Source of the DNA: CAVQJU01 sp963754955
GTDB lineage: Bacteria > Acidobacteriota > Vicinamibacteria > Vicinamibacterales > CAVVIG01
Assembly: GCA_963754955.1 (NCBI GenBank)
Contig: CAVWHY010000005.1
Span: 124,001 to 188,000, forward strand
Direction of reading: 5' to 3'
Length of the DNA: 64,000 bases
The notes under the pieces were generated by a model. That model saw only the letters and a program-made list of their open reading frames with translations. It did not search any database and had not been told where the DNA came from. Of the stretch, positions 62,770 through 64,000 are shown piece after piece; position 1 is the stretch's first letter; each line of letters begins with the position of its first letter. The position numbers and the translations under genes are program-made.

Positions 62770-64000
62770 TCAGTTCGTCACGCGGAAACGTAATGTGTCT
62801 TTGGCTTGCCCGGCAGGGCTGGCCGCCACGATCTCCACGGCGTAGTCGGCGGGGGCGAGGCCGGCCAGCGGCAGTTCGATCTGCGCGCGGCCGTCGGGCG
62901 TAGCGGCAGACTGGATGGTCAGCGGCCGCATCCCCTGTCCAGACGCGTTGACCAGCCGCGCTGTGATGTCCGGCGCGCTTCCCGGCGCATACACGGGCAC
63001 GCGGATGATGAGCTCCTCGCTGCGGCTGAACTGGCGCGACGCCACCGGCACCGCATCGGGATTGGCCTCGAGCGCGCGCATGTCCTTCGCGGTCCTCGCG
63101 CGCAGCACCTCGGGCGTCCCAATCGCCACCGGCGCGCGCAGGTCGCCGACGAGCAGATCCCGCACGTCGTTGTCGATCGCCGAGGCCCCGGCATCCTCGA
63201 TCGACATCTCCAGGCGGATGCGCCCCGGGGGAACCTCGAAGACGGCACGGGCAAGTGCCGCATCGAGCGCGTCGACGACGACGGCGCCGGTCGGCCGCAC
63301 GGGCCCTTCGAACAGGGTCGTCCCATTGGCGCCCGTGGCCTTGAGCGCCACGCGCGACGGTGTGCGGACGCGGCGATCGCCCGGCACCGCGCCGGCCGGC
63401 TCCCAGACAAACGTCACGCGCGTGTTCCCGTTCGCGCCTTTTGCCATGCCGAACCACGGCCGGATCATCGGGCTGATACGCCGCGCGGGCGCCAGCACCA
63501 TCGGCGGCCTCGGCTCGTTCACCCGCGCGAGCAGGTTGGCGCGCTGGATTTCGTCGGGAGTGGGCGCCCAGAATCCCTTCCGCGCCCGCAGGTGCACGCC
63601 CTTCGTCTTCACCGATACGTCGACGGCATGGAACATCCCGTCGGTATTTCGCGCCGAGCGGTACGTCAGGAGGTAGTAGGCCGACGCGTCGGCGACCATG
63701 TGGCGCAACCCCGCCTCGAGGCCTGCGCCGGATGCGCCAGTCGACGGCGCAAAGCGCACACCGTCGGTGTCATCGGCGAGAACACTGAGCAGGTTCGGCC
63801 CCTCGTCCGGAGCGGCCGCCCTCGCCGCCGGGTCGAGCGGATCGAGAACGTAGATGGCCACGTTCGCGCGGTTCGCCGTCCGCATCACCGACGATGACGT
63901 CGGCAGAGACTCGAGGCCGCGCCGGCGCAGCATCGGGTCCGCCTGCTCGCTCACGAGCAGCATCGTCTTGCGGCCGGTGCCCAGGTTCGCGAGGTGCAGC
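62770..64000 (-). CDS. VWFA-related secreted protein (5' end outside window)
   Basis: C-terminal 410 residues of a protein whose start lies beyond the right edge. The visible N-terminal part, LHLANLGTGRKTMLLVSEQA, with NRANVAIYVLDPLDP and ASAYYLLTYRSARNTDGMFH, fits the second half of the VWFA-related domain (TIGR03436-like) that is expanded in acidobacteria. HAVDVSVKTKGVHLRARKGF is the typical closing segment. A beta-rich C-terminal region (PGRIRLEMSIEDAGASAIDN, VYAPGSAPDITARLVNASGQ, PADYAVEIVAASPAGQAKDT) follows and ends LRFRVTN. The metal-ion-dependent adhesion motif would lie outside the window. Role unknown. Confidence 0.85.
   Translation of the reverse strand, partial: LHLANLGTGRKTMLLVSEQADPMLRRRGLESLPTSSSVMRTANRANVAIYVLDPLDPAARAAAPDEGPNLLSVLADDTDGVRFAPSTGASGAGLEAGLRHMVADASAYYLLTYRSARNTDGMFHAVDVSVKTKGVHLRARKGFWAPTPDEIQRANLLARVNEPRPPMVLAPARRISPMIRPWFGMAKGANGNTRVTFVWEPAGAVPGDRRVRTPSRVALKATGANGTTLFEGPVRPTGAVVVDALDAALARAVFEVPPGRIRLEMSIEDAGASAIDNDVRDLLVGDLRAPVAIGTPEVLRARTAKDMRALEANPDAVPVASRQFSRSEELIIRVPVYAPGSAPDITARLVNASGQGMRPLTIQSAATPDGRAQIELPLAGLAPADYAVEIVAASPAGQAKDTLRFRVTN

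Overview
The window looks like a chromosomal segment of a high-GC, Gram-negative, heterotrophic bacterium. The best guess is an acidobacterium of the Vicinamibacteria type. This is inferred from gene content: paired DUF1592 (cytochrome-c-like) and Tat-exported DUF1552 proteins, a CHRD protein, a VWFA-type acidobacterial secreted protein, a tannase-family esterase, a TRAP transporter, a split methylmalonyl-CoA mutase, and outer-membrane features such as Lnt and OmpA-type proteins. No rRNA, tRNA, CRISPR array, insertion sequence or prophage was seen.

Layout. 1-1912 carries methylmalonyl-CoA epimerase read straight into a metallo-beta-lactamase-fold hydrolase, then meaB and an acyl-CoA dehydrogenase, all on the minus strand. 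3086-6179 has two small exported proteins, hemW and a DnaC-like ATPase. 6264-9775 is a dnaK-dnaJ-hspR heat-shock operon with a clear HspR-type promoter. 9948-17103 has a class A penicillin-binding protein, murJ, prfB (with the classic programmed frameshift), lnt and a small secreted protein. 17261-22977 is a secreted CHRD / DUF1592 / DUF1552 / ankyrin group. 23659-32181 is a long minus-strand cluster: PspA, a periplasmic solute-binding protein fused to an OmpA domain, ABC permease and ATPase, a membrane coiled-coil protein, an AAA+ ATPase, a small helical protein, an SPFH protein and a ribbon-helix-helix protein. It is the best candidate here for a poorly described system, probably a cell-envelope maintenance or transport module. 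32378-41577 has mostly secreted enzymes: tannase family, cytochrome-c/copper monooxygenase-like, a zinc metalloprotease with near-identical 47-residue repeats, an M2 peptidase and a DUF4097 protein. 41632-45849 holds a TRAP transporter, a SPOR protein and an unknown protein. 45902-51103 has mobA, argS, a glutamine amidotransferase, an NHL protein and a methyltransferase. 51129-58132 is a cofactor and translation run (rlmD-like, unknown, coaX, birA, nadC, valS). 58271-62725 has a response regulator, both methylmalonyl-CoA mutase subunits and glutamate dehydrogenase. The window ends inside a VWFA-type protein.

Metabolic theme. Mutase subunits at the right, and epimerase, MeaB and acyl-CoA dehydrogenase at the left, together give the B12-dependent propionyl/branched-chain route to succinyl-CoA. 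Glutamate dehydrogenase, the M2 peptidase and the secreted protease fit growth on protein and amino acids.

Two cautions. About half of the conserved genes contain one to several apparent single-base frameshifts, often in G/C runs, while their neighbours are perfect. This pattern points to indel errors in the assembly rather than pseudogenes, so coordinates of those genes are given for the whole reconstructed gene. Separately, the intergenic gaps contain a striking class of arrays of degenerate 7-base tandem units, with a different unit at most loci and sometimes as inverted pairs. Some run into the start codons of genes. A second dispersed family of short palindromes (GCAGGCC-TGAA-GGCCTGC type) is also present.
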